Assembly: GCF_902833055.1 (NCBI RefSeq)
Contig: NZ_CADFEJ010000022.1
Location: 19,207-83,206 of the forward strand
Reading direction: 5' to 3'
Length of the DNA stretch: 64,000 nucleotides
From: Burkholderia territorii
GTDB taxonomy: Bacteria; Pseudomonadota; Gammaproteobacteria; Burkholderiales; Burkholderiaceae
The notes below the pieces were generated by a model. The model had not been told where the DNA came from. It did no database searches and was given only the letters and a program-made list of their open reading frames with translations. Below are positions 28,349 to 36,181 of the stretch, in pieces. Within the stretch, counting starts at the first letter, position 1. Each line of letters opens with the position of its first letter. The translations under genes and the position numbers were made by a program.

Positions 28349-28985
28349 GCCATCTCCTTTGCAACGTGCGCGCATAACGGGTAAGCGGGTAACAGAGCGC
28401 GAAATAGATCAGCGCGACGAGGCCATACACGACGAACGGCCTGAACGTCGCGTTCGAGATCGCGATGCCGACCTTCGTCAGTTCGGTGAAGCCGATGATC
28501 GAGACCAGTGCCGTATCCTTCACGGCCTGCACGCCGAAGCCGACCGTCGGTGCGATCGCGATGCGGGCGGCCTGCGGGAGGATCACGTGACGCAACTGCT
28601 CGACGTAGCTCATGGCCAGGCTCGCCGACGCCTCCCACTGCCCTTTCGGCACCGCCTCTACGCAGCCGCGCCAGATCTCCGCGAGGTACGCGCTGGTGAA
28701 GAACGTCAGCCCTGCCGTGGCCGCGACCCACGGCGAGACGTCGAGCCCGACGAGCGGCAGGCCGAAGAACACGATGAACAGTTGCATCAGCAACGGGGTG
28801 CCCTGGAATACCTCGATGTAGAGCCTGGCCGTGCCGCGCAGCACCGTCGAACCCGACACGCGCATCACGAGCAGCCCGAGGCCGACGAGGCCGCCGGACA
28901 CGAACGACACGATCGACAGCACGATCGTCCAGCGCGCGGCCAGCAGCAGGTTCGCAAGAATCTGCCCGAACGTGAAATCGGTCAT
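28335..28985 (-). CDS. Polar amino-acid ABC transporter, permease
   Basis: 216 residues; the ATG at 28985 overlaps the stop of the preceding permease (ATGA). Several transmembrane helices and the EAA-loop signature (EASASLAMSYVEQLRHVILPQAARIAIAP region) mark the HisM/GlnP family. A longer frame through the upstream gene is a shadow. It forms the membrane channel as a heterodimer with the product of 28982-29668. Confidence 0.95.
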   Translation of the reverse strand: MTDFTFGQILANLLLAARWTIVLSIVSFVSGGLVGLGLLVMRVSGSTVLRGTARLYIEVFQGTPLLMQLFIVFFGLPLVGLDVSPWVAATAGLTFFTSAYLAEIWRGCVEAVPKGQWEASASLAMSYVEQLRHVILPQAARIAIAPTVGFGVQAVKDTALVSIIGFTELTKVGIAISNATFRPFVVYGLVALIYFALCYPLTRYARTLQRRWHAAR

Positions 28986-29668
28986 CGCGCACCTCGCACG
29001 CGGCGGGAGAACAGACGGCGCCCCATCGTGCCGAGCACGCCGCGCAGCAGCAGCGCCATCGCCAGATACGCGAGCGTGATGATGAAATACGTCTCGAATG
29101 CGCGGAAGTTGCGCGACTGGATATAGCCCGCCGCATAGGTCAGGTCGGCCACCGAAATCTGCGACACGACCGCCGAACCGAGCATCGTGATCACGATCTG
29201 GCTCGAGAGCGCGGGAAACACCTTGGCGAGTGCCTGCGGCAGCACGACGTGGCGCAGCATCTGCGCGCGCGACATCGCAAGCGCGGATGCCGCTTCCAGA
29301 TGCCCGTTCGGAACGGCGGCGACGCCCGCGCGCACGATCTCGACCGAGTACGCACCGAGATTGAGCGTCATCGCGAGAATCGCGGCCGTGTATTCGTCGA
29401 TGTGCACGCCGAGTGCGGGCAATCCGAAGAAGATGAAGAACAGCTGGACGACGAACGGCGTATTGCGGATCGCCTCGACGTACGCGCCGATCATCGGGCG
29501 CAGCCGCACGGCCGCGGGCGCATCCGCGCTGTACGCGGCCGCGCCCAGCACGCCGATCGCGACGCCGAGCACGGTGGCGACGGCGGTCAGCGCGAGCGTG
29601 ATCACCGCGCCGCTCGCGAACACGCCGGCGTATTCGGCAAGCTCGCCGAATTGAAGCTGATAGCTCAT
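28982..29668 (-). CDS. Polar amino-acid ABC transporter, permease
   Basis: 228 residues with about five transmembrane helices and the permease signature EAASALAMSRAQMLRHVVLPQALAK. First of two permeases of the importer, 89 bp after the binding-protein gene and overlapping the next permease. The two share the GlnP/HisQ fold and probably pair with each other. Confidence 0.95.
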   Translation of the reverse strand: MSYQLQFGELAEYAGVFASGAVITLALTAVATVLGVAIGVLGAAAYSADAPAAVRLRPMIGAYVEAIRNTPFVVQLFFIFFGLPALGVHIDEYTAAILAMTLNLGAYSVEIVRAGVAAVPNGHLEAASALAMSRAQMLRHVVLPQALAKVFPALSSQIVITMLGSAVVSQISVADLTYAAGYIQSRNFRAFETYFIITLAYLAMALLLRGVLGTMGRRLFSRRVRGAR

Positions 29669-29757
29669 GACGATTGAATGAATTCGGGTTCGGACGATGA
29701 CATCCGCCGCGCCGGCGGTGCCGGGCGCGGCGATGGATCAGGCGGGATGGCGATCCG

Positions 29758-30564
29758 TCAGAGGCCGGCGGGCAACGGCTGGCCGAGCCATTTCCTCGAC
29801 ATCGCGCCCAGGGTGCCGTCCTGCTTTGCATGCGCGATCGCATCGTCGATCTTCGCGAGCAGGCGCGGTTCGTTCTTGTTGACGCCGACGAAGCACGGCG
29901 AATTCTTGATCACGAACTTGACCTCGGGCCGACGCGGCGGATTCTTCGCAAGAATCGCCGCCGCGACGATGTTGCCGGCCGCGATCAGTTGCACTTGCCC
30001 CGACAGGAACGCCTGGATCGTCGCGTTGTTGTCCTCGAAGCGCTTGATTGTCGCATTCGGCGCGAGCTGCGACAGTGCGATCTCCTCGAGCGCGCCGCGC
30101 GTGGCGCCGACCGTCTTGCCGGCCAGGTCGGCGGGCGTGCCCACCTTCACGTCCGCCGGCCCGAACACGCCCTGGAAATACGGCGCGTACGCGGTCGAGA
30201 AATCGATGACCTTCTCGCGCTCCGGCGTCTTGCCGAGCGACGAGATCACCATGTCGACCTTGTTGGTCGTCAGGTACGGAATCCGGTTCGCGCTGTTCAC
30301 GGGCACCAGTTTCAGCTTCACGCCGAGCGATTTGGCGAGCAGCTCGGCCATGTCGATGTCGTAGCCCTGCGGTTGCATGTCCGTGCCGACCGAGCCGAAC
30401 GGCGGATAGTCTTCGGGCACCGCGACGCGCAGCGCGCCGCTTTTCGCAATGGTGTCGAGCGCGTCGGCGTGGGCCGGCACGGCGGCGAACAGCGCCATCA
30501 CGGGGGCTGCGATCAGCGCAGCCAGCCAGCTGCGTCGGGGGAACGGTCGAGTCGTCGGGCTCAC
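29758..30564 (-). CDS. Periplasmic amino-acid-binding protein of the ABC importer
   Basis: The GTG at 30564 preceded by AAGGAAG is the start; the longer open frame upstream is not protein-like. 268 residues: a signal peptide (RRSWLAALIAAPVMALFAAVPAHA) then a family-3 solute-binding protein (ALRVAVPEDYPPFG, YDIDMAELLA, DMVISSLGKTPEREKVIDFSTAY). It binds a polar amino acid in the periplasm and delivers it to the permeases encoded downstream. The exact ligand cannot be read from sequence. Confidence 0.94.
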   Translation of the reverse strand: MSPTTRPFPRRSWLAALIAAPVMALFAAVPAHADALDTIAKSGALRVAVPEDYPPFGSVGTDMQPQGYDIDMAELLAKSLGVKLKLVPVNSANRIPYLTTNKVDMVISSLGKTPEREKVIDFSTAYAPYFQGVFGPADVKVGTPADLAGKTVGATRGALEEIALSQLAPNATIKRFEDNNATIQAFLSGQVQLIAAGNIVAAAILAKNPPRRPEVKFVIKNSPCFVGVNKNEPRLLAKIDDAIAHAKQDGTLGAMSRKWLGQPLPAGL

Positions 30565-30922
30565 GGTGAATCTTCCTTGTCTGGTATGTCGTCGGGCGGC
30601 GCAACGGTTGCGCTGCAGGACAACTCCAGCAAAAAGCAGGCCACCGCGGTGAAACGCTTGTCGCACGGGCGCGAGACGGAAATGCCGGCGAACGACGTTC
30701 CTCATTTCGGTGCATGAATCGGTGCCGGGGGCGGCGGTTGCCCCCGCAGTGCGCGCCGGCGCACCAAATTACCTGATTGGTACACTCTGTGGCTTCGGAC
30801 GCACGCCAGAGCCTGCTCGTCGATCCGGAAGCGCGGGGCGCGGGATCTGGAAAACGAGATCGCAGTTCGATCGTCGCCAACGGCGGCCGCCGACGCAGGC
30901 GTGCGTACGCGCGCAACGATCG
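30565..30922. other. Intergenic region upstream of the amino-acid importer
   Basis: 358 bp with no supported gene. It should contain the importer promoter and the end of the DUF4148 transcript. A weak inverted repeat (ACCAAA...TTGGT near 30763-30781) is visible but lacks a U-tract. Confidence 0.5.
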
Positions 30923-31243
30923 TCAATGGTGCGTATACAACCGTGGTCCCGCGGCATGACTCTGGATCGCGGCCCCCGAGTCGCCGCCCGCTCCGAATGC
31001 GGGTCCATAGCCCGACGCATCGGTCTGCGGCGCCGATTCCGAAGACCGGATACGCGCCTCGGCCTGCTGAATCGATTGCGGATAGTGAATGTCCTTTCGG
31101 GCCGGGTTGTAACCGGCCTGCTCAACTTGCGCGATCTGGTTGCGGACTTCCGCCCGGGTCAGGCTGCTGCTTGGTTGAGCGGCCAATGCGAATGCGGGCG
31201 CGATGGCGAGAGCCAGCATGATGGTACGGATAGCGGATTTCAT
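30923..31243 (-). CDS. DUF4148 small secreted protein
   Basis: The ATG at 31243 has GGAGG upstream and starts a 106-residue protein with a signal peptide (MLALAIAPAFALAAQ). The mature part begins with the family pattern LTRAEVRNQIAQVEQAGYNPARKDIHYP and ends in a glycine/serine-rich tail. DUF4148 proteins are numerous and short in Burkholderia and are exported; their function is unknown. Single gene. Confidence 0.88.
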   Translation of the reverse strand: MKSAIRTIMLALAIAPAFALAAQPSSSLTRAEVRNQIAQVEQAGYNPARKDIHYPQSIQQAEARIRSSESAPQTDASGYGPAFGAGGDSGAAIQSHAAGPRLYTHH

Positions 31244-31455
31244 GATCTCGACCTCCAGTAAACAGGGGCGGCATCGGAAATGCACCTCTTCTGCCGTAGG
31301 AAAAGCATGCTCCGCGCGAGATGAAGGCAAGGTTAACGCTGTGTACCAGATGTGCTTGGGATCCGAACGCCGCAGCGTGAAGAAGTCGACGTGATGACGG
31401 TCGGATCCCCGACGCGCCGGTCAGGCGGTGCCGAGAGACCCGGCTGCGCCGCCAG

Positions 31456-31500
31456 GGCGCGACCGGGCTCGACGGGTATCGTCCTGGCTCCGGTCGCGCC
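31456..31500 (-). terminator. Long hairpin downstream of the trimeric autotransporter gene
   Basis: GGCGCGACCGG (31456-31466) pairs perfectly with CCGGTCGCGCC (31490-31500), with additional pairing inside (gtcctggct against agcc-like bases). It lies about 30 bp after the autotransporter stop codon. No U-tract is present, so it may be a Rho-assisted or mRNA-protecting structure. Confidence 0.5.
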
Positions 31501-31531
31501 AGCTGAACTCCGATGCAGGAGGCTGGCAGGG

Positions 31532-33907
31532 TCAGAATTCGTAGCCGACCTGGGCGCGCACGCCCGCGTCGCCCACCGACGTCACGGACACCGCACCGTT
31601 CACGAGCCAATTGCCGTTGCGCGATCGGTAGGTGGCGCCGGCCGCGACGGCGGAGCCGCTCTTGAAGTTCGCCGCACCGACCGCGACCACCGTCTTGCCG
31701 GGCTGCGACGGCGTCATGTTCGGCATCGCCATCGCGGCCGCGATACCGGCATATGCGTTCTTCGCCACGTCGTTGATCATCCGGTTCGTTTCACCGAAAC
31801 GCTGGTCGACCGACTGCATCGCGCCATCGAGCTGACGCTTGTTGATTGCATCGGTGGGCGCCGTGCCGTCGGCGACGTTCGTGATCTGGCGCTCATGACC
31901 GGCGGAACCGACCGACACCGCGTTGTCACGATCCGCGACCGAGCCCTGCCCGAGCGCAACCGAGCCGCTTCCGGTAGCCGACGTGCCCTGACCGATGGCC
32001 GTGCTGTTTTCTCCGGATGCGACCGACCCCTGGCCAACCGCCGAGCTGCTCCCGCCCGATGCGACCGCCCCCTGGCCGACCGCCGAGCTGTTCCCGCCCG
32101 ATGAGTTCGAGCCCTGCCCGATGGCGGAGCTGTTCTCTCCCGATGCACTCGACCCTTCGCCGTTGACCGTCGAACCGCTTCCGCCCGTGCCCGGGCCACC
32201 CGCGCCGGGAGCGTTCTCGCGTTCGGTGACGCGATCGGACAATTCGTCGACACGGCCGTGCAACTCGCCGAACTGCTTCGCGAACTGCTCCTGCAATCCG
32301 AAAAGCTGACTGCCGTTGACGGCATCCATGCTGTTGGCGCTGACCTCGCCCGGTGCGACGTTCCGCAACGACGTGCCGAGTGCGCCTGCAAGCGTCACGG
32401 TGTCGAACGACATGCCGCTGTCGTAGGTGACCGCGCCGACTTCCTTGCCGGTGTAATCGATCAGGCCGGTGGCGCGGAGTTGCGCGATGGTGACCGCCTC
32501 GTCGTCGTTCACGCCGTTTGCGATGCCTGACAGCGTGCGTGCGCCGCCGGTGCCTGCGAAGTTCACCACCGTGCCGCCGCTGTTCGCGCCGACCGCGATC
32601 ATGCCGGCCGTCTGGTCCTGTTGAACGACACCGATCGCGCCGCTGCCGATCCGGTCAGCGAGCTGCTTGATGTCGCCTTCGTTCGCAACCGTACGGCCGT
32701 CGAGATTCGCTACCGCGCCCGCAAGCGTGTTGACCGTGGTCGTGCCGCCTTTGCCATCGCCGATCGTGAAGGATGGCGCGGAGATGGTGCCGTCCGTATT
32801 CACGACGGAATCGCCGCCGATGGCGGTTGCGACGCTGTCCGCGATGCCGTGCAGTTGCGCGCCATTGGCAGCGTCGGAGCTGGCCGCGGAAACCTCGCCG
32901 GCTGCGATGCCGGTGAGCTTGCGCGTGCCCGCGGTGCCCGAGAAATTCACGGCAGCGCCGTCGGTGTTCGCGCCAACCGTGAGATCCTCCCCCGCCGTGG
33001 CTTGCTGGACGAGGCCGCTCGTGCCGCTCGACAGGTTGTCGAGTCGACCGTTGATCGTCGAGATATCGGTCGTGTGCATCGCGATGTCGTTCTTCGCCGC
33101 CGTCATGTCGCTGTCGAGCTGCTTGATGTCTCCCTCGTTGGCCGTCGTTCGGCTATCGAGCGCACTCAACTGGGTATCGGTCGTCGACAGGCGGGCGTTC
33201 ATCTGGCCGACGTTCACGGCGTCGGTATCCGCGGTACCCTTGGCCACGTTGACGATACGTCGTTGCAGGGCCTTCGAACCCACGGAAACCGTATTGTTGG
33301 CGCTCGCAACAGAAAGATCGCCCAGTGCAATGCTGTAATAACCCGTCGCCGTGGCTCCATCGCCCAGCGCGACGCCACGGTTTGTCGTCGTGGCGTTCCG
33401 ACCTATCGCGATCGCTCCACCGGCACCGCTCATGGCAGACGCGCCCTCACCAAATGCCATTTGCCCGAAACCGCCCGACGTGTTGGCATTGGCGCCAATA
33501 GCGATGTTGGTCTGGGCTGCATCAGTGATGCCAGCGGCGCCTGCAACCGCGCCATCGCCGATCGCGATTGCCCGATTTCCCTCGCTTTTCGCGTCTGTCG
33601 TCGTACCACGGACCTGGATGTACGTATCATCGAGCGTCGCCCTTGTTTCGGCCAGAGCGCGCGTTGCGTTCAGGCTCGCGCCTGCCGCCGTGCATGCCCC
33701 CGTCGCGTCGACGGTGCCGCGCGATCCGTCGTTCGTCGTGCACACGTCTGCCATCGCGGTGCCCATCGTGGCGCCGCCCAGAGCGATCGCGATCATGGTT
33801 TTGCGTGTCGCGCGAGACGCGCCTTTCGAATGCGACTTTGCCGTTTCGGACACTGCCGTCCACGTGTTGGTCGCAGCGTTCCAGATGCTGAGGTAGGTCT
33901 TGTTCAA
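31532..33907 (-). CDS. Trimeric autotransporter adhesin (YadA/Hia family)
   Basis: 791 residues. The N-terminus (MNKTYLSIWNAATNTWTAVSETAKS) is an extended signal peptide region typical of large autotransporters. YadA-like head repeats follow (AIAIGDGA, IAIGANA, AIAIGRNA, IALGDLS) with a neck motif (RRIVNVAKGTADTDAVNVGQM), then a coiled-coil-like stalk with repeated FSGTAGTRKLTGIA elements. Next is a second low-complexity head of 14-residue repeats (SSAVGQGSVASGEN) with its own neck (RQITNVADGTAPTDAINKRQL) and a C-terminal YadA membrane anchor ending VGYEF. It binds host or cell surfaces as a trimer. The promoter carries the same 20-bp element as the kelch gene. Confidence 0.95.
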   Translation of the reverse strand: MNKTYLSIWNAATNTWTAVSETAKSHSKGASRATRKTMIAIALGGATMGTAMADVCTTNDGSRGTVDATGACTAAGASLNATRALAETRATLDDTYIQVRGTTTDAKSEGNRAIAIGDGAVAGAAGITDAAQTNIAIGANANTSGGFGQMAFGEGASAMSGAGGAIAIGRNATTTNRGVALGDGATATGYYSIALGDLSVASANNTVSVGSKALQRRIVNVAKGTADTDAVNVGQMNARLSTTDTQLSALDSRTTANEGDIKQLDSDMTAAKNDIAMHTTDISTINGRLDNLSSGTSGLVQQATAGEDLTVGANTDGAAVNFSGTAGTRKLTGIAAGEVSAASSDAANGAQLHGIADSVATAIGGDSVVNTDGTISAPSFTIGDGKGGTTTVNTLAGAVANLDGRTVANEGDIKQLADRIGSGAIGVVQQDQTAGMIAVGANSGGTVVNFAGTGGARTLSGIANGVNDDEAVTIAQLRATGLIDYTGKEVGAVTYDSGMSFDTVTLAGALGTSLRNVAPGEVSANSMDAVNGSQLFGLQEQFAKQFGELHGRVDELSDRVTERENAPGAGGPGTGGSGSTVNGEGSSASGENSSAIGQGSNSSGGNSSAVGQGAVASGGSSSAVGQGSVASGENSTAIGQGTSATGSGSVALGQGSVADRDNAVSVGSAGHERQITNVADGTAPTDAINKRQLDGAMQSVDQRFGETNRMINDVAKNAYAGIAAAMAMPNMTPSQPGKTVVAVGAANFKSGSAVAAGATYRSRNGNWLVNGAVSVTSVGDAGVRAQVGYEF
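31944..32165 (-). repeat. 42-bp tandem repeats in the second head of the autotransporter
   Basis: About five imperfect repeats of 42 bp encode 14-residue units of the form SSAVGQGSVASGEN. Such arrays slip during replication and can vary in copy number between strains. Confidence 0.75.
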
Positions 33908-34825
33908 GGCTTTCGTTCCTTTCCGTTTCCGGGGTTAAGCGCGATACAGTGGCCACGATGGATGCACATTGATCGAGACGTGGCACGTGCAGGCCCGCTG
34001 CTTCGGCGGAATCAACCCGGCCTCGCCGCGTATGAGCCGAATAGTCGACATGGCGGTGCGCCCGAGGGCGCCGGTCGCGTTGCCGGGACCGAACGTGCGA
34101 CGACTCGTTGTCGTCCATCCGATATCCGCTCAACGAATATCGAATCTAGAAATTCGGACAACGAATCGTGAAATCGATTGAAGGAAGTACAGCGACAGCG
34201 GTCATTCCGCTTCGGATTTCCGAATCGTGCCCGTGAAGCGCCGCATGCTGCTGTCGATTCATCAATCGGTAACCGGATACCGTCGATTGCGGCAACGCGT
34301 CGCTCACCAAAGAAGTTTGATCAAGTGGCGAATCCGCGAATATAAGAATCGTCCTAAATCGCGGCGCTGGCGGCGAATCAGCGGCGATTCGTCCGACACG
34401 GCGAAAGCGAGCGTGTCCTCTCCGGGATGGACTCGATACGAAAAGCGACCGAAACGACGGTCCTGAACCGTGTATGCGGGAATCGAATACGCGCGCCGTC
34501 GATCAGTTCGGGCTTGTATCGAACGAGCGGCCCGGGACCGGCGGCGCCAATAAGGCACGTTGCCGTATCTGGAGAATCGTTCGCGGGACAGTGCCGCCAT
34601 TGGCGTGAACACGCACTGGCCTCGATTGCGGCGCCGTCGCTCGACGGAGCGTCGCATGTGCGCTCACACACGGCCCTCAAAAGACGCCATGCGCATGCGA
34701 CACCGTTTCGCCTGCGCGATCCCGCTCGTCCACCTGCCGCTCAGCGCGGCAAGGGGCCGGGATCGTAGCGATTGCGCGGATTCCACAGCATCCAGCCGTC
34801 CGTGCCCGCAGCATCGGCGCCGCGA
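33908..34825. other. Long non-coding region upstream of the autotransporter
   Basis: 918 bp without a gene that looks real; the short open frames are Arg- and Ser-rich and lack ribosome-binding sites. It contains the autotransporter promoter element at 34314-34358 and hence a leader of about 400 nt, and it forms the boundary between the adhesin region and the low-oxygen island. Confidence 0.55.
34314..34358 (-). promoter_or_regulatory. Promoter of the trimeric autotransporter with TAGGA-cgat-TCTTA site
   Basis: Reading on the minus strand, tttaggacgattcttatatt (34358-34339) is identical over 20 bp to the element before the kelch gene and contains the palindrome at 34356-34343. CAAACT (34319-34314) lies 23 bp beyond it, where the -10 hexamer is expected. 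Predicted start near 34307, about 400 nt before the ATG at 33907. Confidence 0.65.
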
Positions 34826-35074
34826 TCACGGAATGATGGACACCTTCTTCACCGGATCGCAGTGCGCGCGACTTTGCGCGACGAGCGCATGGCCCGATTC
34901 GTGATACGCGATGGTCCGCTTTTCCTGTTCGTTCATCATGCGGCTCTTGCGTTCCATGCCGGTCATCGCGCGATCGATCGCTTCGTCGAAATCGGCCATC
35001 CCGACCGCGGGCTTGCCCAGTTCGGCCGCATGCAACGCACCGTCGTTGACGACGTTCGCGAGATCCCCGCGGAT
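34826..35074 (-). pseudogene. ftsH fragment (AAA protease, M41 peptidase start)
   Basis: A short open stretch encodes IRGDLANVVNDGALHAAELG, a near match to the end of the FtsH AAA module, then FDEAIDRAMTGMERKSR and AYHESGHALVA, the HExxH zinc site of the M41 peptidase. It ends in a stop after VKKVSIIP, where FtsH normally continues with RG. There is no start codon, no ATPase domain and no remaining peptidase domain. The fragment is joined out of frame to a BON-domain remnant, so it is a relic of a deletion, not a gene. Confidence 0.85.
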
Positions 35075-35532
35075 TCACGCCGCGCGCGGCGCGCCAGCGC
35101 CTCGGCGATCCGCGCGCCGACATCCGGCACCGTGTGATCCGTCCGCACGCGGATGCGGTTCGCCACGCCGACGACGCCGATCATCCGGCTCACCATCGCT
35201 TCCGCCGCCCGGCTTTGATATGCATGATCGACTTCGCCGTCGAGCGTCACGCAGCCGTGATCGACCTCGACGCCGATCTTTTGATCGCGCAACGCCTCCT
35301 GCCATCCGAGCGCGAACGTGATCGCGATCGCCAGTTCCTGGTCCGCGCATGCGTTCTGCGGCGGGGAGACGTCCAGTTCGAGCACCAGCGCGCGCGCATC
35401 GGCGACATGCAGCGCCGTTTTCTGCGCCTCGAGCTTCTGGGCCCGGCTGTCGACCGTGCCGCGCAGCGTCACGAGCCTGTCGTGGACCTCGACGTCGATC
35501 CGCCGCGCATCGATCGCCGGATTCCAGCCAAT
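34963..35532 (-). pseudogene. Truncated BON-domain protein
   Basis: The frame encodes WNPAIDARRIDVEV, DRLVTLRGTVDSRAQKLEAQKTA (first BON domain) and IGVEVDHGCVTLDGEVDHAYQSRAAEAMVSRM (second), closely matching the intact 216-residue BON protein at 63218-63868. Only a GTG at 35472, inside the first domain, is available as a start. The third domain is lost: at about 35080 the frame runs out of register into the ftsH relic. An FNR-like box still lies upstream at 35592-35605. Confidence 0.8.
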
Positions 35533-35591
35533 GCATGCGAGCGAGCGCGTGTGGAATCGTGTACAGCATCGCGCACGGCCGCGCCGGCGGC

Positions 35592-35605
35592 TTGATGAGG
35601 ATCAA
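35592..35605 (-). promoter_or_regulatory. FNR-like box upstream of the BON remnant
   Basis: TTGAT-gagg-ATCAA, a perfect FNR/ANR palindrome. On the minus strand GATGCT lies 21 bp beyond the box, the -10 position of a class II FNR promoter. It probably once drove the now broken BON gene. Confidence 0.7.
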
Positions 35606-35639
35606 TCAAAGGCGGGCAGGCGATGGCCGGTTTTGTCGG

Positions 35640-35680
35640 TTGACGCAGATCAATCGCGCGACGAGGCGCGACGCGATCAT
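35640..35680 (+). promoter_or_regulatory. FNR-like box and -10 for the first DUF2964 gene
   Basis: TTGAC-gcag-ATCAA at 35640-35653, then GATCAT at 35675-35680, 21 bp beyond the box. The same spacing and the same hexamer context (cgatcatgac) occur before the second DUF2964 gene. Predicted start near 35688. Confidence 0.72.
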
Positions 35681-35768
35681 GACCGGGCGGACGTCGCCAA
35701 AAGGCGCGGCCAGACGCACGTTTCGCATTCGTCCGACCATCGATGCCACCGCTCTCCGGGAGACCGTC

Positions 35769-35957
35769 ATGATCCGCAAGCAATACCGCATCGTGCTCGC
35801 GACGCTCAGCGTGTTCATCGCGATTGCATCGCTGGTCGGCATCGTTCACGGGATGCTGTTCGACGAGGAAGTGTTCCGGTACTCGATCGTCACGCTGATC
35901 TCCAGCATCCTCGCGTTCGTCGTGCTGCTCAATCCGGGGCCGGGCGAACGCCCGTGA
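35769..35957 (+). CDS. DUF2964 small membrane protein
   Basis: 62 residues from an ATG preceded by GGGAG. Two predicted transmembrane helices (IVLATLSVFIAIASLVGIVHGML and YSIVTLISSILAFVVLLN) with a short hydrophilic loop, ending in a polar tail. It belongs to DUF2964, found in Burkholderia and of unknown function. A paralogue lies at 42857-43042, with the same promoter design. The two flank the export operon at 36182-42700, which hints at a role at the inner membrane under low oxygen. Confidence 0.82.
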   Translation: MIRKQYRIVLATLSVFIAIASLVGIVHGMLFDEEVFRYSIVTLISSILAFVVLLNPGPGERP

Positions 35958-36062
35958 CGGGCGCCGTGCGGTGCGCGTCGGGCACGCGGTCACGAAACCG
36001 TTCGACGCATGCCGCGACACGCGCGTCAAGCGAGGAGCCGCTCGAAACGCATTCCCGCGCGA

Positions 36063-36103
36063 GTGACACAGATCAAGGGGAAACCCTGCAATCGTCGGAT
36101 ATA
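36063..36103 (+). promoter_or_regulatory. FNR-like box and -10 for the export operon
   Basis: GTGAC-acag-ATCAA (36063-36076), one mismatch to the common half-site, with GATATA (36098-36103) 21 bp beyond it. Predicted start near 36111; the first gene begins at 36182. Confidence 0.65.
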
Positions 36104-36181
36104 AGTGAATCCGAAGCGGCGACGCCCGGGCGGCGGTGCCATCCCGTATTCCCGCATTTCCAGTATCCGACGAGGCATCCC

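Noticed and set aside
31293..31300. TAGGA half-site upstream of the DUF4148 gene
   Set aside because: There is no matching second half at 4-bp spacing and no -10 at the usual distance.
34316..34323. TTGATCAA as a possible FNR site before the autotransporter
   Set aside because: It has no 4-bp spacer between the half-sites, so it does not fit FNR binding; it lies within the -10 region of the adhesin-type promoter.
34378..34680. Small ORFs between the autotransporter and the ftsH relic
   Set aside because: No ribosome-binding sites and no protein-like composition; several overlap in all frames.
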